A stretch of DNA of 64,000 bases, taken from positions 287,036-351,035 of the forward strand of contig NZ_LRVM01000003.1 of the NCBI RefSeq assembly GCF_001571775.1, in the 5' to 3' direction. Positions within the stretch are counted from its first letter, which is position 1, and each line of letters begins with the position of its first letter. The DNA comes from Anaerotignum neopropionicum. Its GTDB lineage: Bacteria; Bacillota; Clostridia; Lachnospirales; Anaerotignaceae. Shown here one piece after another: positions 25,735-34,225 of this stretch. The position numbers and the translations under genes were made by a program. The notes beneath the pieces were generated by a model. The model did not search any database. It was not told the origin of the DNA and saw nothing but the letters and a program-made list of their open reading frames with translations.

Positions 25735-27966
25735 TTAAATTGTTTCGTGGAAAGTTCTTTTTATTACTTCCAGCTGCTGATCACGAGTCAATCGGTTAAA
25801 GTTTACTGCATAACCGGAAACACGAATGGTGAGCGTTGGATACCTTTCAGGATTTTCCATAGCATCAATCAAAATATCTCTGTTCATTACATTTACATTC
25901 AAATGATGGGCACCTTGAATAAAATAACCGTCCAAAATATGAATGAGATTTTCAATTCTCTGCTTCTCCTCTTTGCCCAGCGCATCAGGTACAATGGAAA
26001 ATGTATTGGAAACGCCATCCTGGCAAACGTTTCTATAAGGAATTTTTGCCACAGAGTTCAATGACGCCAAGGCGCCGTTTTCATCTCGTCCATGCATAGG
26101 ATTTGCGCCTGGTGCAAGGGGTTCCCCATGTTTTCTGCCATCAGGGGTAGTTCCTGTTTTTTTGCCATACATAACATTACTTGTTATGGTCAAAGCAGAC
26201 AGGGTATGCTTTGCATTACGATAAATCGGATGTTTTTTCAAGGCATCAGAAAAATAGGTGGCAATTTCTACAGCGATATCGTCTACCCGATCATCGTCAT
26301 TGCCGTATTTCGGATAATCTCCTTCTACTTTAAAATCTACTGTTACACCATGCTCATCGCGTATTGGCGTAACCTTTGCGTATTTAATCGCCGAAAGAGA
26401 GTCTGCCGCCACAGATACACCTGCAAAACCAAAAGCAGTGAGGCGTTCCACATCCCTATCATGAAGTGCCATCTGACTTGCTTCATATGCATATTTATCG
26501 TGCATATAATGAATAATGTTTATGCTGTCTACATACAGCTCTGCCACATAATCAAGTACCTTTTTGTAGCGCTCAAGCACCTCCTCATACTCCAAAACAT
26601 TCCCTTCCATGGGCGCAATATTGGGCACAACAGGCACCTTCATCAATTCATCAACGCCACCATTGATTGCAAGGAGGAGGGATTTTGCAATATTTGCTCT
26701 TGCACCAAAAAATTGCATTTGCTTGCCAACACGCATGGCAGATACACAACAGGAAATTGCATAGTCATCACCATATAAAGGACGCATGACATCATCATTT
26801 TCATATTGAATAGAATCTGTTTCAATGCTCATTTTTGCGCAATATTCCTTAAAGGCATAAGGCAAATCTCTGCTCCAAAGAACAGTCATATTGGGTTCGG
26901 GCGCAGTGCCCAAGTTTGTCAAGGTGTGCAGGTAACGGAAGGAATTTTTTGTCACAAGCGCCATCCCATTTATGCTGATTCCGCCAATGGCCTCCGTAAT
27001 CCAAGTAGGGTCACCGCCAAACAATTCATTATACTCCGGCGTTCTCAAGTGACGTACCAATCTTAGTTTGATAATAAACTGGTCAATCAATTCCTGAGCT
27101 TCTTTTTCCGTAAGAACGGCATTTTTCAAATCTCTTTCAATATAAATATCCAAAAATGTGGAGGTACGGCCCAAGGAAATTGCTGCACCATTGTTTTCCT
27201 TTACCCCTGCAAGATATGCCATATATAAAAATTGTACGGCTTCCTTGGCATTTTGCGCAGGCTTACTGATATCAACACCATAACTTAAAGCCATGGCCTT
27301 CATTTCTTTTAAGGCTTTCATCTGCATGCTCAATTCTTCCCTTGTACGAATACGTTCATCCGTCATAGGGCCGTCGAAATCAGCCAGCTCTTTTTCTTTT
27401 TCCTCCATCAAGAAGTCCACACCATACAAGGAAACTCGTCTATAGTCGCCGATCACACGGCCACGGCCATAAGCGTCGGGCAAGCCTGTCAGCAAACCAA
27501 CGTGTCTGGCAACCTTAGTTCTTTCGGGGTAAGCATCAAAAACACCTTCGTTATGTGTTTTTCTGTAGGCATGAAAATCTTTTTCCACTTGGGGATTCAA
27601 AGTGTAGCCATACTGCTCTAACGCACTGGTGGCCATTTTTAAGCCGCCGTATAAATTTACAATTCTCTTTAAAGGCGCATCTGTCTGCAAGCCAAAGATT
27701 ACTTCGTTTTCTTTATCAATAAAGCCCGGTGCAAAGTTGTCAATCCCTGAAATAATATTGGTTTCAACATCCAAAATACCGGTTTTCATTTCTTCCACAA
27801 TCAATTGGTGGCACTTATCCCAAAGCCTTTTCGTTCGATCCGTAACGCCTTCCAAAAAGGAATCGTCACCTTCATAAAGGCAATAATTTTTTTGTATAAA
27901 ATTACGAACATCAATTTCTTCTGTCCATCTTCCTGTTTGAAATCCCTGCCATGCAAATGTATTCAT
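25735..27966 (-). CDS. pflB: Formate C-acetyltransferase (pyruvate formate-lyase)
   Basis: A 743-residue glycyl-radical enzyme of standard PflB length. The active-site cysteine pair is in [13 protein letters not shown], and the radical glycine is Gly718 in [12 protein letters not shown], 26 residues from the C-terminus. [16 protein letters not shown] near residue 165 is also typical. It converts pyruvate and CoA to acetyl-CoA and formate without oxygen. It is preceded by pflA in the same operon, with 22 bases between them, and both sit behind a ZTP riboswitch. Glycyl-radical chemistry implies anaerobic life and rapid loss of activity in air. Confidence 0.97.
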   Translation of the reverse strand: MNTFAWQGFQTGRWTEEIDVRNFIQKNYCLYEGDDSFLEGVTDRTKRLWDKCHQLIVEEMKTGILDVETNIISGIDNFAPGFIDKENEVIFGLQTDAPLKRIVNLYGGLKMATSALEQYGYTLNPQVEKDFHAYRKTHNEGVFDAYPERTKVARHVGLLTGLPDAYGRGRVIGDYRRVSLYGVDFLMEEKEKELADFDGPMTDERIRTREELSMQMKALKEMKAMALSYGVDISKPAQNAKEAVQFLYMAYLAGVKENNGAAISLGRTSTFLDIYIERDLKNAVLTEKEAQELIDQFIIKLRLVRHLRTPEYNELFGGDPTWITEAIGGISINGMALVTKNSFRYLHTLTNLGTAPEPNMTVLWSRDLPYAFKEYCAKMSIETDSIQYENDDVMRPLYGDDYAISCCVSAMRVGKQMQFFGARANIAKSLLLAINGGVDELMKVPVVPNIAPMEGNVLEYEEVLERYKKVLDYVAELYVDSINIIHYMHDKYAYEASQMALHDRDVERLTAFGFAGVSVAADSLSAIKYAKVTPIRDEHGVTVDFKVEGDYPKYGNDDDRVDDIAVEIATYFSDALKKHPIYRNAKHTLSALTITSNVMYGKKTGTTPDGRKHGEPLAPGANPMHGRDENGALASLNSVAKIPYRNVCQDGVSNTFSIVPDALGKEEKQRIENLIHILDGYFIQGAHHLNVNVMNRDILIDAMENPERYPTLTIRVSGYAVNFNRLTRDQQLEVIKRTFHETI

Positions 27967-27988
27967 GTTTTCAATCCTTTCTCAATCC

Positions 27989-28702
27989 CTACGAAATACT
28001 ATCTAAAAGCATATTCTGAAGCTGTATTGTTTTTTCTTTGCTCATGGGTAACAAATCATTGAAAGGATACTGTATGCCCATAACCTTGTATTTCTCAACG
28101 CCCAGCGTGTGATACGGAAGCAACTCAACTTTTTCCACATTGGGAATCGCCTTGATGTACTCCCTGAGTCCCTTGATATGTTCTTTGGAATCAGTCAAAT
28201 TTGGTACGACAACGTGTCGAATCCATAGGGGGATTCCTTTTTTCTTCACTGCCTCTAAAAATTTTGTTGGCACCGAAAAATCCCCAGCCGTCAGCCCATT
28301 ATAATGTTCGGATAAATAATGCTTTACATCTAATATTACCAAGTCCGTATAGTTTAATAGTTCCTCATAATCTCCGTATCCATACCCAGCCGTATCAAGG
28401 CAGGTTGAGATGTTTTCTTTTTTACAGGCTTTAAATAATTCCGTTAAAAACTCAAGCTGCAAAAGCGGCTCTCCGCCGGAACAGGTTATGCCGCCTGTAT
28501 TGCCATAGTAGGGTTGAAAACGTTTCAGCATTTTCATTATTTCACTTACATCCATTTCTTTTCCGCCTTGCATTTCCCATGTATCCGGGTTATGACAATA
28601 CTTGCAGCGAAGCTTGCAACCTTGAAAAAAGAGAACTGTTCGTATTCCTGGGCCATCTACCAGTCCCATAGACTCAATAGAATGAATTCTACCCTTTTGC
28701 AT
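27989..28702 (-). CDS. pflA: Pyruvate formate-lyase activating enzyme
   Basis: A 237-residue radical SAM enzyme. The 4Fe-4S cluster motif CKLRCKYCHNPDTW is at about residues 30-43, and GGEPLLQ binds S-adenosylmethionine. It abstracts hydrogen from Gly718 of PflB to make the radical. Here pflA precedes pflB, the reverse of E. coli. The start follows AAAGAGGTGGTTAT. Control is by the upstream ZTP riboswitch and terminator. Confidence 0.96.
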   Translation of the reverse strand: MQKGRIHSIESMGLVDGPGIRTVLFFQGCKLRCKYCHNPDTWEMQGGKEMDVSEIMKMLKRFQPYYGNTGGITCSGGEPLLQLEFLTELFKACKKENISTCLDTAGYGYGDYEELLNYTDLVILDVKHYLSEHYNGLTAGDFSVPTKFLEAVKKKGIPLWIRHVVVPNLTDSKEHIKGLREYIKAIPNVEKVELLPYHTLGVEKYKVMGIQYPFNDLLPMSKEKTIQLQNMLLDSIS

Positions 28703-28740
28703 ATAACCACCTCTTTCTAATCCAAATTTTCCAATTTTTT

Positions 28741-28847
28741 GAAATAGAAAAAGCCGACAATCCGGGCTTTTTCTGCCCAGACGGTCGGCTTGTTTTAGCG
28801 ATTATACTTCACGTGGTTGCACCCACTGTTCCGTCAGTCATATAATC
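28741..28847 (-). ncRNA. ZTP (pfl-motif) riboswitch with overlapping terminator
   Basis: Minus strand from 28847: GATTATA pairs with TATAATC (28806-28800) to close P1. Inside it are TATGACTGACGG, a GTGGG-TGCA-ACCAC hairpin and GTGAAG. A linker leads to the conserved GCCGACCGTCTGGGCAG (28789-28773), the 3' pseudoknot part of the ZTP aptamer. GCCGAC at its start also pairs with GTCGGC (28758-28753), which is followed by TTTTTCTATTTC. Ligand binding and termination are therefore mutually exclusive. ZMP/ZTP accumulates when 10-formyl-tetrahydrofolate is short and should switch pflA-pflB on. Confidence 0.9.
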
Positions 28848-28856
28848 TATGAAATG

Positions 28857-28885
28857 ATTTTAGCATGACTTTTTTTTACTGTCAA
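28857..28885 (-). promoter_or_regulatory. Sigma-A promoter of the pfl operon
   Basis: Minus strand TTGACA (28885-28880), 17 bases, TAAAAT (28862-28857). The predicted start is near 28850, exactly ahead of the ZTP aptamer. Positions 28886-29095 hold nothing else that I recognise. Confidence 0.88.
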
Positions 28886-29095
28886 CTAAATTTTTTTAAT
28901 TTGTATCCCTAGAAGGTTTGTTTTTTGGTTTCATCATAATAAGCCAAAGTTGTGATTCATCAACAACAGGCACATATTCAAAAAAGGTTCATAGAATTTT
29001 GTAAAAATAAAAATCTACCAACCTTTTAAAATGAATTATAACGTTGAAATATTTAGAAAGCAATTTTTTTGCAAGGTAAATTTAGTAAAATCCCT

Positions 29096-29224
29096 TTATT
29101 TTTTTCTTGGTATTTCAGGAAAAGGTAAGGATTCCTTCTCTTGTGCCTGTTTTTTTACCTTGTTTTTCCCCTTTGGTTCGAAAAGCTCTTTTCGTGTATT
29201 ATATTTTACATCTTCTTTTGCCAT
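29096..29224 (-). CDS. Small basic protein, 42 residues, unknown
   Basis: An open frame with a good AGAGGTGATTTT site before its ATG encodes 42 residues, MAKEDVKYNTRKELFEPKGK to the C-terminal PEIPRKK. Thirteen are lysine or arginine, none is cysteine, and there is no hydrophobic segment, so it should be soluble and disordered or nucleic-acid binding. It is isolated between the pfl riboswitch and the SDR gene. I do not recognise it. The ribosome binding site and clean stop are the only support for it being real. Confidence 0.5.
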   Translation of the reverse strand: MAKEDVKYNTRKELFEPKGKNKVKKQAQEKESLPFPEIPRKK

Positions 29225-29342
29225 AAAATCACCTCTGCATAGTTTAACCCAAACCACCTTTTTCTATCAAAAAGAATGTAAAATAAATTTTTCATGGTGT
29301 TTTTTGTGCAAAACCCTGGGCGCTAAGTATGGATTTTTTCCG

Positions 29343-30131
29343 TTACATTTTTTGATTGCGTGAAGATCCCCCTGCATATAAAAATTTAGGATTACACAGC
29401 TGAAACTCAAACGTTTCTCGATCTACCGCTCCAACTACTTGATCACTATCATATAATTCCAATAAAAATGCCGCCATCTGCCCACTTGTATGGTAAGTGC
29501 CAAAGAGTTTATCATAGTCATACACATCAACATGATTTGCCACCTTTCCAAACTCCGTTTTCGTTGCAGCCGGCGCCAATACCTTCGCCCGCAGCTTAGC
29601 CCCGGATTCTTTCAATTCATGAGCCAAGCCTTCCGTAAAAGCGCTGACAAAAAATTTTGTAGCGCAATAAGTAACAGCTGTTGGCACAATCATATAGCCT
29701 CCGCAAGAAGAAACATTTATTAACTGCGTCCCTTCCGTATCCTTATAGTCATGAACAAATAATGAAGATAAAATCGTTAGAGCTTCTACATTTAAGCGAA
29801 GCATATTTTCAACTTTTTTTAGGTCTTGGCTGGCTACGCTGGCATAGCTTCCAAACCCCGCATTGTTAATCCAGCTTTCCAGCTCAAACGCCTTCAAGTC
29901 AGCATAAAGCTGGTACACATTCTCCGTTAAGGATAGATCAACTGCCTTAATGATAACGTCCAGCGTTGGATATTCTCCCAAGATATTTTTTTTCAGTGCT
30001 TCAAGATTATCTTGACGACGAGCAATAAGAACCAAATTTTTGCCCCGTGCTGCAAATGCTTTTGCTGTTTCATAGCCAATACCCGAACTAGCTCCGGTAA
30101 TTACTGTATACTTCTTTGATTTCTCCATCAT
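29343..30131 (-). CDS. Short-chain dehydrogenase/reductase
   Basis: A 262-residue classical SDR. The cofactor loop TGASSGIGYETA, NNAGFG, the catalytic serine (INVSSCGGYM) and YCATKFF with the Tyr-x3-Lys pair are all present. Arginines after the second strand (LIARRQDNL) suggest NADP(H). The substrate cannot be told. It is divergent from a MerR regulator. Its promoter has the 19-bp spacer typical of MerR activation, so it is probably induced by whatever that MerR senses. AGGAGG precedes the tandem ATG start. Confidence 0.9.
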   Translation of the reverse strand: MMEKSKKYTVITGASSGIGYETAKAFAARGKNLVLIARRQDNLEALKKNILGEYPTLDVIIKAVDLSLTENVYQLYADLKAFELESWINNAGFGSYASVASQDLKKVENMLRLNVEALTILSSLFVHDYKDTEGTQLINVSSCGGYMIVPTAVTYCATKFFVSAFTEGLAHELKESGAKLRAKVLAPAATKTEFGKVANHVDVYDYDKLFGTYHTSGQMAAFLLELYDSDQVVGAVDRETFEFQLCNPKFLYAGGSSRNQKM

Positions 30132-30162
30132 TGAAAAGCCTCCTTTTATCTGTTATAATCAA

Positions 30163-30193
30163 ACAATACAACATAGAGTTCCCTCTATGTCAA
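30163..30193 (-). promoter_or_regulatory. MerR-type promoter with 19-bp spacer
   Basis: Minus strand TTGACA (30193-30188), 19-base spacer, TATTGT (30168-30163). The spacer contains a perfect dyad, ACATAGAG (30171-30178), TTCC, CTCTATGT (30183-30190), centred between the boxes. Overlong spacers with a central dyad are the hallmark of MerR-activated promoters. The adjacent MerR gene begins 22 bases away on the other strand. Confidence 0.82.
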
Positions 30194-30214
30194 GGGGATG
30201 GAGGTGATTTTATT

Positions 30215-30622
30215 ATGAAATATTCTATCGGCGAGTTTTCCAGGCTTACAAACCTAGGTATACATACCTTGCGGTATTACGAGCAGGAAAAATTAATTTC
30301 ACCGGAGCGAAATTCCGCAAATCGTCGGTGCTATAATGATAAAGATATGGCATGGATTGCCTTTATCAAGCGTTTAAAGGCTACAGGTATGCCCATTAAA
30401 GAAATCAAGCGCTATGCCCAATTGCGATCCAGCGGGAATTCATCATTAAACGAAAGATTGGAAATATTGATACAACACCGCCAAATCTTGGATGATCAAA
30501 TTAAACAATTGAAAGAGCATCAAGCAAAACTGAACGAAAAAATTGAATTTTACAAAGAAGAAATTGCTTCTCAAAATCTATCAATTCAATCTACTTTTAG
30601 AAAGGAAACCATTTTTTTGTAA
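30215..30622 (+). CDS. MerR-family regulator
   Basis: A 135-residue protein: MerR winged helix at residues 1-70 (MKYSIGEFSRLTNLGIHTLRYYEQEKL), followed by a long dimerisation helix (residues 85-125, Gln/Glu/Lys-rich). It has no cysteine or metal-site tail, so it is more like the MerR regulators of organic stress or SDR/oxidoreductase genes (AdhR/YfmP-like) than metal sensors. The start follows GGAGGTGATTTTATT. It is divergent from the SDR gene and its likely operator lies in the shared 83-base gap. Confidence 0.92.
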   Translation: MKYSIGEFSRLTNLGIHTLRYYEQEKLISPERNSANRRCYNDKDMAWIAFIKRLKATGMPIKEIKRYAQLRSSGNSSLNERLEILIQHRQILDDQIKQLKEHQAKLNEKIEFYKEEIASQNLSIQSTFRKETIFL

Positions 30623-30746
30623 CCACGTACCTTGGCTTCAAAGAACTTCCTCTTTAATAATACTAACGAAATCATTTACACGACGGAACTATTTTTCTTA
30701 CTTTGAAATTTTTTTATTTGTGAATATCCTAATCGTTTCAACCATT

Positions 30747-30790
30747 AAAAGCAAAGATGCCCGAAGTATCTCCGGAATCTCTGCTTTTTT
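30747..30790. terminator. Terminator between merR and the hcp remnant
   Basis: AAAAGCAAAGAT and CTTCGG-type inner bases pair with the 3' half ending ATCTCTGCTTTT; TTTTTTAA follows on the + strand. It lies 125 bases after merR, with no gene between. Confidence 0.7.
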
Positions 30791-30838
30791 AATGATTCGT
30801 AAATTATTCGCCCATAAAAAGTTGATATCTTCTCTTCC

Positions 30839-31109
30839 TTATCCAACTCCAAAAATGTCAAACACTTCAGCAAGAGCATTTGAAGACAAAAATCCAGATA
30901 AGGCTGGCTCGAGATCAATATTTTTTACGCCTAAGGAGAGTAATGCAAGCAGTATAATTGCGGCTTTTTGCTCATACCAGGCAATATTATATGCAATGGG
31001 AAGGTCATTTACATCCTCATGGTTGAAAACTTTTTTTAAGGGCGGTTACCACAAGAGAATATGCGTCATTGCATTGACTAGGAACAAGCACTGTTGGAAT
31101 ACCCCAATT
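30839..31109 (-). pseudogene. hcp: C-terminal fragment of hybrid-cluster protein (hydroxylamine reductase) with frameshift
   Basis: The minus strand reads NWGIPTVLVPSQCNDAYSLV, then VTALKK. After a frame shift at a run of seven A it reads [40 protein letters not shown] and [20 protein letters not shown] before a stop. This is clearly the C-terminal end of Hcp: the QCNDAYS cysteine ligand, the LPIxxxxAWYEQKA glutamate block and GVKNIxLxPxLPAFLSPN are its signatures. The preceding 400 or so residues are absent. A larger open frame on the opposite strand across this segment has no coding support. Confidence 0.85.
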
Positions 31110-31154
31110 GAAAATGCTGTTTTGCTTTTATTGATACTGCCACCTTCATAACCC

Positions 31155-31730
31155 TTAACCTATTTCCTCATATTTCTTTTGCAATCTAAAAATTGGATAC
31201 AAGCGCTTCATTTGAACAAAATTTCCATATTTTTGTATTGCTTTCGGCCTCCAAAAAGGTGCGGCAGTCCAAATAGCGCAAACACCATTGGGTTTCAAAA
31301 TACGATATATCTCTTTTGAAAGCTCCTTCAATGGAATGACTGGTGCCGGAATTACGCCATACAAAATAATCATGTCAAACATATTATCCGCAAATGTTGT
31401 ATTAAGTGCATCCTGCTGTTGCACCACAACATTGGAAAGCCCCAGTGTCGTAACCTTTTTCTCCATTTCTTTGATTGCAATAGGATGAATGTCTGTTGCA
31501 TACACACACCCTTCCTTTCCCACACACTTTGCTATCTCCTCAGTAAAAAAGCCGGAACCACAGCCTATCTCAAGCACCACTTGCCCATTACAAAGACAGG
31601 CATTTGCAACCAGTTTTGTGGGATTGTTATATTTTTTTCTTTTGGGATTATCCAACCATTTCAGCAGCTTTTCATAAAAAACTACCCCTTTTTGGGATTT
31701 TCCCGAAAAAAGCACATCTCTTAATTTCAT
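31155..31730 (-). CDS. Class I SAM-dependent methyltransferase
   Basis: A 191-residue Rossmann methyltransferase. Motif I is VLEIGCGSGFFTEEIA, the acidic residue of motif II is in YATDIHP, and motif IV-V runs MIILYGVIPAPVIPLKEL. The substrate is not evident. It follows a TetR gene in the same direction, and a 24-bp operator copy lies 18 bases before its start, so it is probably the target of that TetR. AGGAGGC precedes the ATG. Confidence 0.88.
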   Translation of the reverse strand: MKLRDVLFSGKSQKGVVFYEKLLKWLDNPKRKKYNNPTKLVANACLCNGQVVLEIGCGSGFFTEEIAKCVGKEGCVYATDIHPIAIKEMEKKVTTLGLSNVVVQQQDALNTTFADNMFDMIILYGVIPAPVIPLKELSKEIYRILKPNGVCAIWTAAPFWRPKAIQKYGNFVQMKRLYPIFRLQKKYEEIG

Positions 31731-31747
31731 TTCATTGCCTCCTTTTT

Positions 31748-31771
31748 ATTAAAGAACTATCGTTCCTTATT
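31748..31771. promoter_or_regulatory. TetR operator copy before the methyltransferase
   Basis: ATTAAAGAAC, TATC, GTTCCTTATT. It is a dyad identical at 20 of 24 positions to the copy at 32368-32391 in front of the tetR gene. Confidence 0.7.
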
Positions 31772-31800
31772 GATCCGTAAAATAAACTGCCCTTTGGCAG

Positions 31801-32367
31801 CTATTTTAAAAATTGCCTAATTCCTTTTGCATAAAAATTAGTTAGATGCTGCAAATTTTGCTGCAACTCCTCCTCACTTCCGTGTGCTTTCACAACAGCG
31901 ATAATTCCTTCTATCAAATTTTGTGCAAAAATCTTTGACATTAACGCTTTGTCGTCTACCTTATCATTCATTTGCTCCATAACGTGCTTTTGTACAAGAG
32001 CAATTATTTCTTCCCGAAACCCTTCGTACCTAGTTCCTTTGCTTTTTTCAAAAATTAACAAAAACTTTCCTTTGCTTACGGCAATCATTTTTCCGATTAC
32101 AAAGCTAATATTTTGATTCAGCTCCTCAGTTTGATCCTCATGCGTCATAAGCTTTTGAAACCCAGTTACAAACTCATGAAAAATGGGATCTGCAACGGCA
32201 TTAAACAGCATTTCTTTGTTTTCATAGTATAAGTATAAATTACTGACACTAATTCCAACCTCTTTGGCAATGCCTCGTGTTGTCGTTTCAAGAAATCCCT
32301 TTTCGCAAAACAACTTTTCTGCTACCTGTAAGATTTGAAGTCGTACCTCATCTTTTAATACCTGCAT
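31801..32367 (-). CDS. TetR-family regulator of the methyltransferase
   Basis: A 188-residue TetR protein. The helix-turn-helix spans residues 8-55 (ILQVAEKLFCEKGFLETTTR, GIAKEVGISVSNLYLYYENK). The ATG at 32367 is chosen because GGAACGGAGG precedes it and a promoter lies directly upstream. The open frame could extend 46 codons further but would then run through that promoter. Its own start region is covered by an operator copy, suggesting autoregulation. The ligand is unknown. Confidence 0.9.
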   Translation of the reverse strand: MQVLKDEVRLQILQVAEKLFCEKGFLETTTRGIAKEVGISVSNLYLYYENKEMLFNAVADPIFHEFVTGFQKLMTHEDQTEELNQNISFVIGKMIAVSKGKFLLIFEKSKGTRYEGFREEIIALVQKHVMEQMNDKVDDKALMSKIFAQNLIEGIIAVVKAHGSEEELQQNLQHLTNFYAKGIRQFLK

Positions 32368-32419
32368 AATAAAGAACCTCCGTTCCTTATTATCATAACA
32401 TGCTTTTTCATAATTGCAA
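32368..32419 (-). promoter_or_regulatory. tetR promoter and operator
   Basis: Minus strand TTGCAA (32419-32414), 16 bases, TATGAT (32397-32392). The operator AATAAGGAAC, GGAG, GTTCTTTATT-like dyad (32391-32368) covers the transcription start and the ribosome binding site and ends at the ATG. Confidence 0.75.
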
Positions 32420-32458
32420 CTACTTTTTTGTTTTTTTAAAAAATAAATTTTGCCTACA

Positions 32459-32498
32459 ACAAAAAAACCTGCACAAGGACTCCTTGAAACAGGTTTTA
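32459..32498 (-). terminator. Terminator of the keto-deoxy sugar acid operon
   Basis: Minus strand AAAACCTG ... CAAGG-AGT-CCTTG ... CAGGTTTTTTTG, a two-part stem 35 bases past the kdgK stop. Confidence 0.88.
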
Positions 32499-32531
32499 TC
32501 AGCATATTATTTTCCGTTTATTTCCACTAAT

Positions 32532-33554
32532 TTAGCGCTGGACACGACCGGAACCATCGCCCTTTGCTAACTTCAATACCTCATCTACCGAAACCATATT
32601 AAAATCGCCCTCAATAGAATGCTTTAAGCAGCTTGCCGCCACAGCAAATTCAATGGTTTCTTGCATAGAAAAATTGTTTAAAATTGCATAAATCAAGCCA
32701 CCGCCAAAGCTGTCGCCACCGCCAACGCGATCTACAATGTGAACCAAATAATTTTTACTAAAATAAAATTCACTACCATCATAAAGCATAGCCGCCCAAT
32801 TGTTGTCGTTCGCAGAAATAGAACCACGCAGCGTAATGGCTACCTTTTTGAAACCAAAGGTTTCTGCCAACGTTTTTGCTACTTCTTTATATCCATCATA
32901 ATTCAGCTTTCCAGAGGAAATATCTGTATTCGTTGCATGAATATCAAAAACGTCAGCAGCATCTTCCTCATTGGCAATACATACGTCCACATAGGGCATT
33001 AATTTGGACATAGTTTCCTTGGCTTCTGCTTTTGTCCAAAGATTTTTACGATAATTTAAATCGCAAGAAACCATAATTCCTTTTTCCTTGCACACCTTCA
33101 AAGCATCTTCGCAAATGGCAGGCACTTCACCGCCTAAGGCAGGCGTAATCCCAGTAAAATGAAAAAACTCCACGTCGTCTAAAATGTTATTCCAGTCAAA
33201 ATCTACTCTTTTTGCTTGTGAAATGGCAGAATTTGCTCTATCGTAAACCACCTTAGAAGGACGCTGGGATGCTCCTTTTTCCAAGAAATAAATCCCCACT
33301 CTATCACCGCCACGGACAATTTTACTGGTATCCACGCCATATTTACGAAGGGCGTTTACACCGGCTTGACCGATTTCATGCTTGGGAAGCTTTGTAACAA
33401 ATGCCGCATCCAAACCATAGTTTGCTAACGAAACTGCCACATTAGCTTCCCCGCCGCCGTAGGTTGCTCCATACTTTTCGGCCTGTGAAAAACGCAAATA
33501 TCCCTCCGGCGCAAGCCTTAACATAATTTCACCAAATGTAACTACTTTTTTCAT
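32532..33554 (-). CDS. kdgK: 2-keto-3-deoxygluconate kinase (PfkB family)
   Basis: A 340-residue ribokinase/PfkB-fold sugar kinase. YGGGEANVAVSLANYG near residue 33 is the substrate loop. VDRVGGGDSFGGGLIYA near residue 275 holds the anion hole and catalytic aspartate. It phosphorylates 2-keto-3-deoxygluconate (KDG) to KDPG. KDG rather than fructose or ribose is inferred from the neighbouring KDPG aldolase and KduD. It is the last gene of the operon, 18 bases after the aldolase. Confidence 0.88.
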   Translation of the reverse strand: MKKVVTFGEIMLRLAPEGYLRFSQAEKYGATYGGGEANVAVSLANYGLDAAFVTKLPKHEIGQAGVNALRKYGVDTSKIVRGGDRVGIYFLEKGASQRPSKVVYDRANSAISQAKRVDFDWNNILDDVEFFHFTGITPALGGEVPAICEDALKVCKEKGIMVSCDLNYRKNLWTKAEAKETMSKLMPYVDVCIANEEDAADVFDIHATNTDISSGKLNYDGYKEVAKTLAETFGFKKVAITLRGSISANDNNWAAMLYDGSEFYFSKNYLVHIVDRVGGGDSFGGGLIYAILNNFSMQETIEFAVAASCLKHSIEGDFNMVSVDEVLKLAKGDGSGRVQR

Positions 33555-33572
33555 TTGATCTTCCTCCCCAAA

Positions 33573-34196
33573 TCATCCTTGTACCAATGCAACTGCCGAT
33601 GCAGTTAATTTTTCAATCTCATCAAATTTCTTTTCTTTTATTAAGGTGTCCTTCACCATCCAGCTACCGCCACAGGCAATAATTTTTGGATTTGCCAAGT
33701 ATTCCTTAATGTTCTTTTCGTTAATTCCCCCTGTAGGCATGATACGTATATTTGGAAAAGGCCCGGTCAAGGCTTTGATCGTATTGAGTCCGCCATAGTT
33801 TTCCGCAGGGAAAAACTTTAACACCGTAAGCCCCATTGCCAAAGCCGCCATTACCTCCGTAGGCGTACAAACCCCCGGAAATACGGGAATATTGTTTTCC
33901 TTTGCGTACGCCACAACCTCAGCGCTAAAGCCGGGAGAAACAAGAAATTTTGCTCCCGCCTCAACTGCCAGCTTTGCCTGCTCCACGTTTATGACCGTTC
34001 CTGCACCTACCAGCATCTGGGGAATTTCAGACATAATTTTGATTGACTCATATGCCGCCTCTGTGCGGAAAGTCACCTCGGCAATGGGCAGCCCACCGGC
34101 AATGAGCGCCTCAGCCAGTGGTTTTGCATCCTCAGCCTGGTCAAGCTTTACAACCGGTACAATTTTTAATTCTTCGATTCTTTTTTGAATATTCAT
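33573..34196 (-). CDS. eda: KDPG/KHG aldolase
   Basis: A 207-residue class I aldolase. The Schiff-base lysine is in LKFFPAENYGG, with IAEVTFRT, VGAGTV and PTGGINEKN also matching. It splits KDPG into pyruvate and glyceraldehyde-3-phosphate. It sits between kdgK and a second, different aldolase of the same fold (34226-34864). Confidence 0.93.
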   Translation of the reverse strand: MNIQKRIEELKIVPVVKLDQAEDAKPLAEALIAGGLPIAEVTFRTEAAYESIKIMSEIPQMLVGAGTVINVEQAKLAVEAGAKFLVSPGFSAEVVAYAKENNIPVFPGVCTPTEVMAALAMGLTVLKFFPAENYGGLNTIKALTGPFPNIRIMPTGGINEKNIKEYLANPKIIACGGSWMVKDTLIKEKKFDEIEKLTASAVALVQG

Positions 34197-34225
34197 TTCT
34201 TTCGAGTATACACTCTTCCCTCCTC

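Noticed and set aside
30543..31151. A 202-codon open frame on the + strand
   Set aside because: It runs antisense to the hcp remnant, has no ribosome binding site, and its product is low-complexity; the minus strand matches Hcp.
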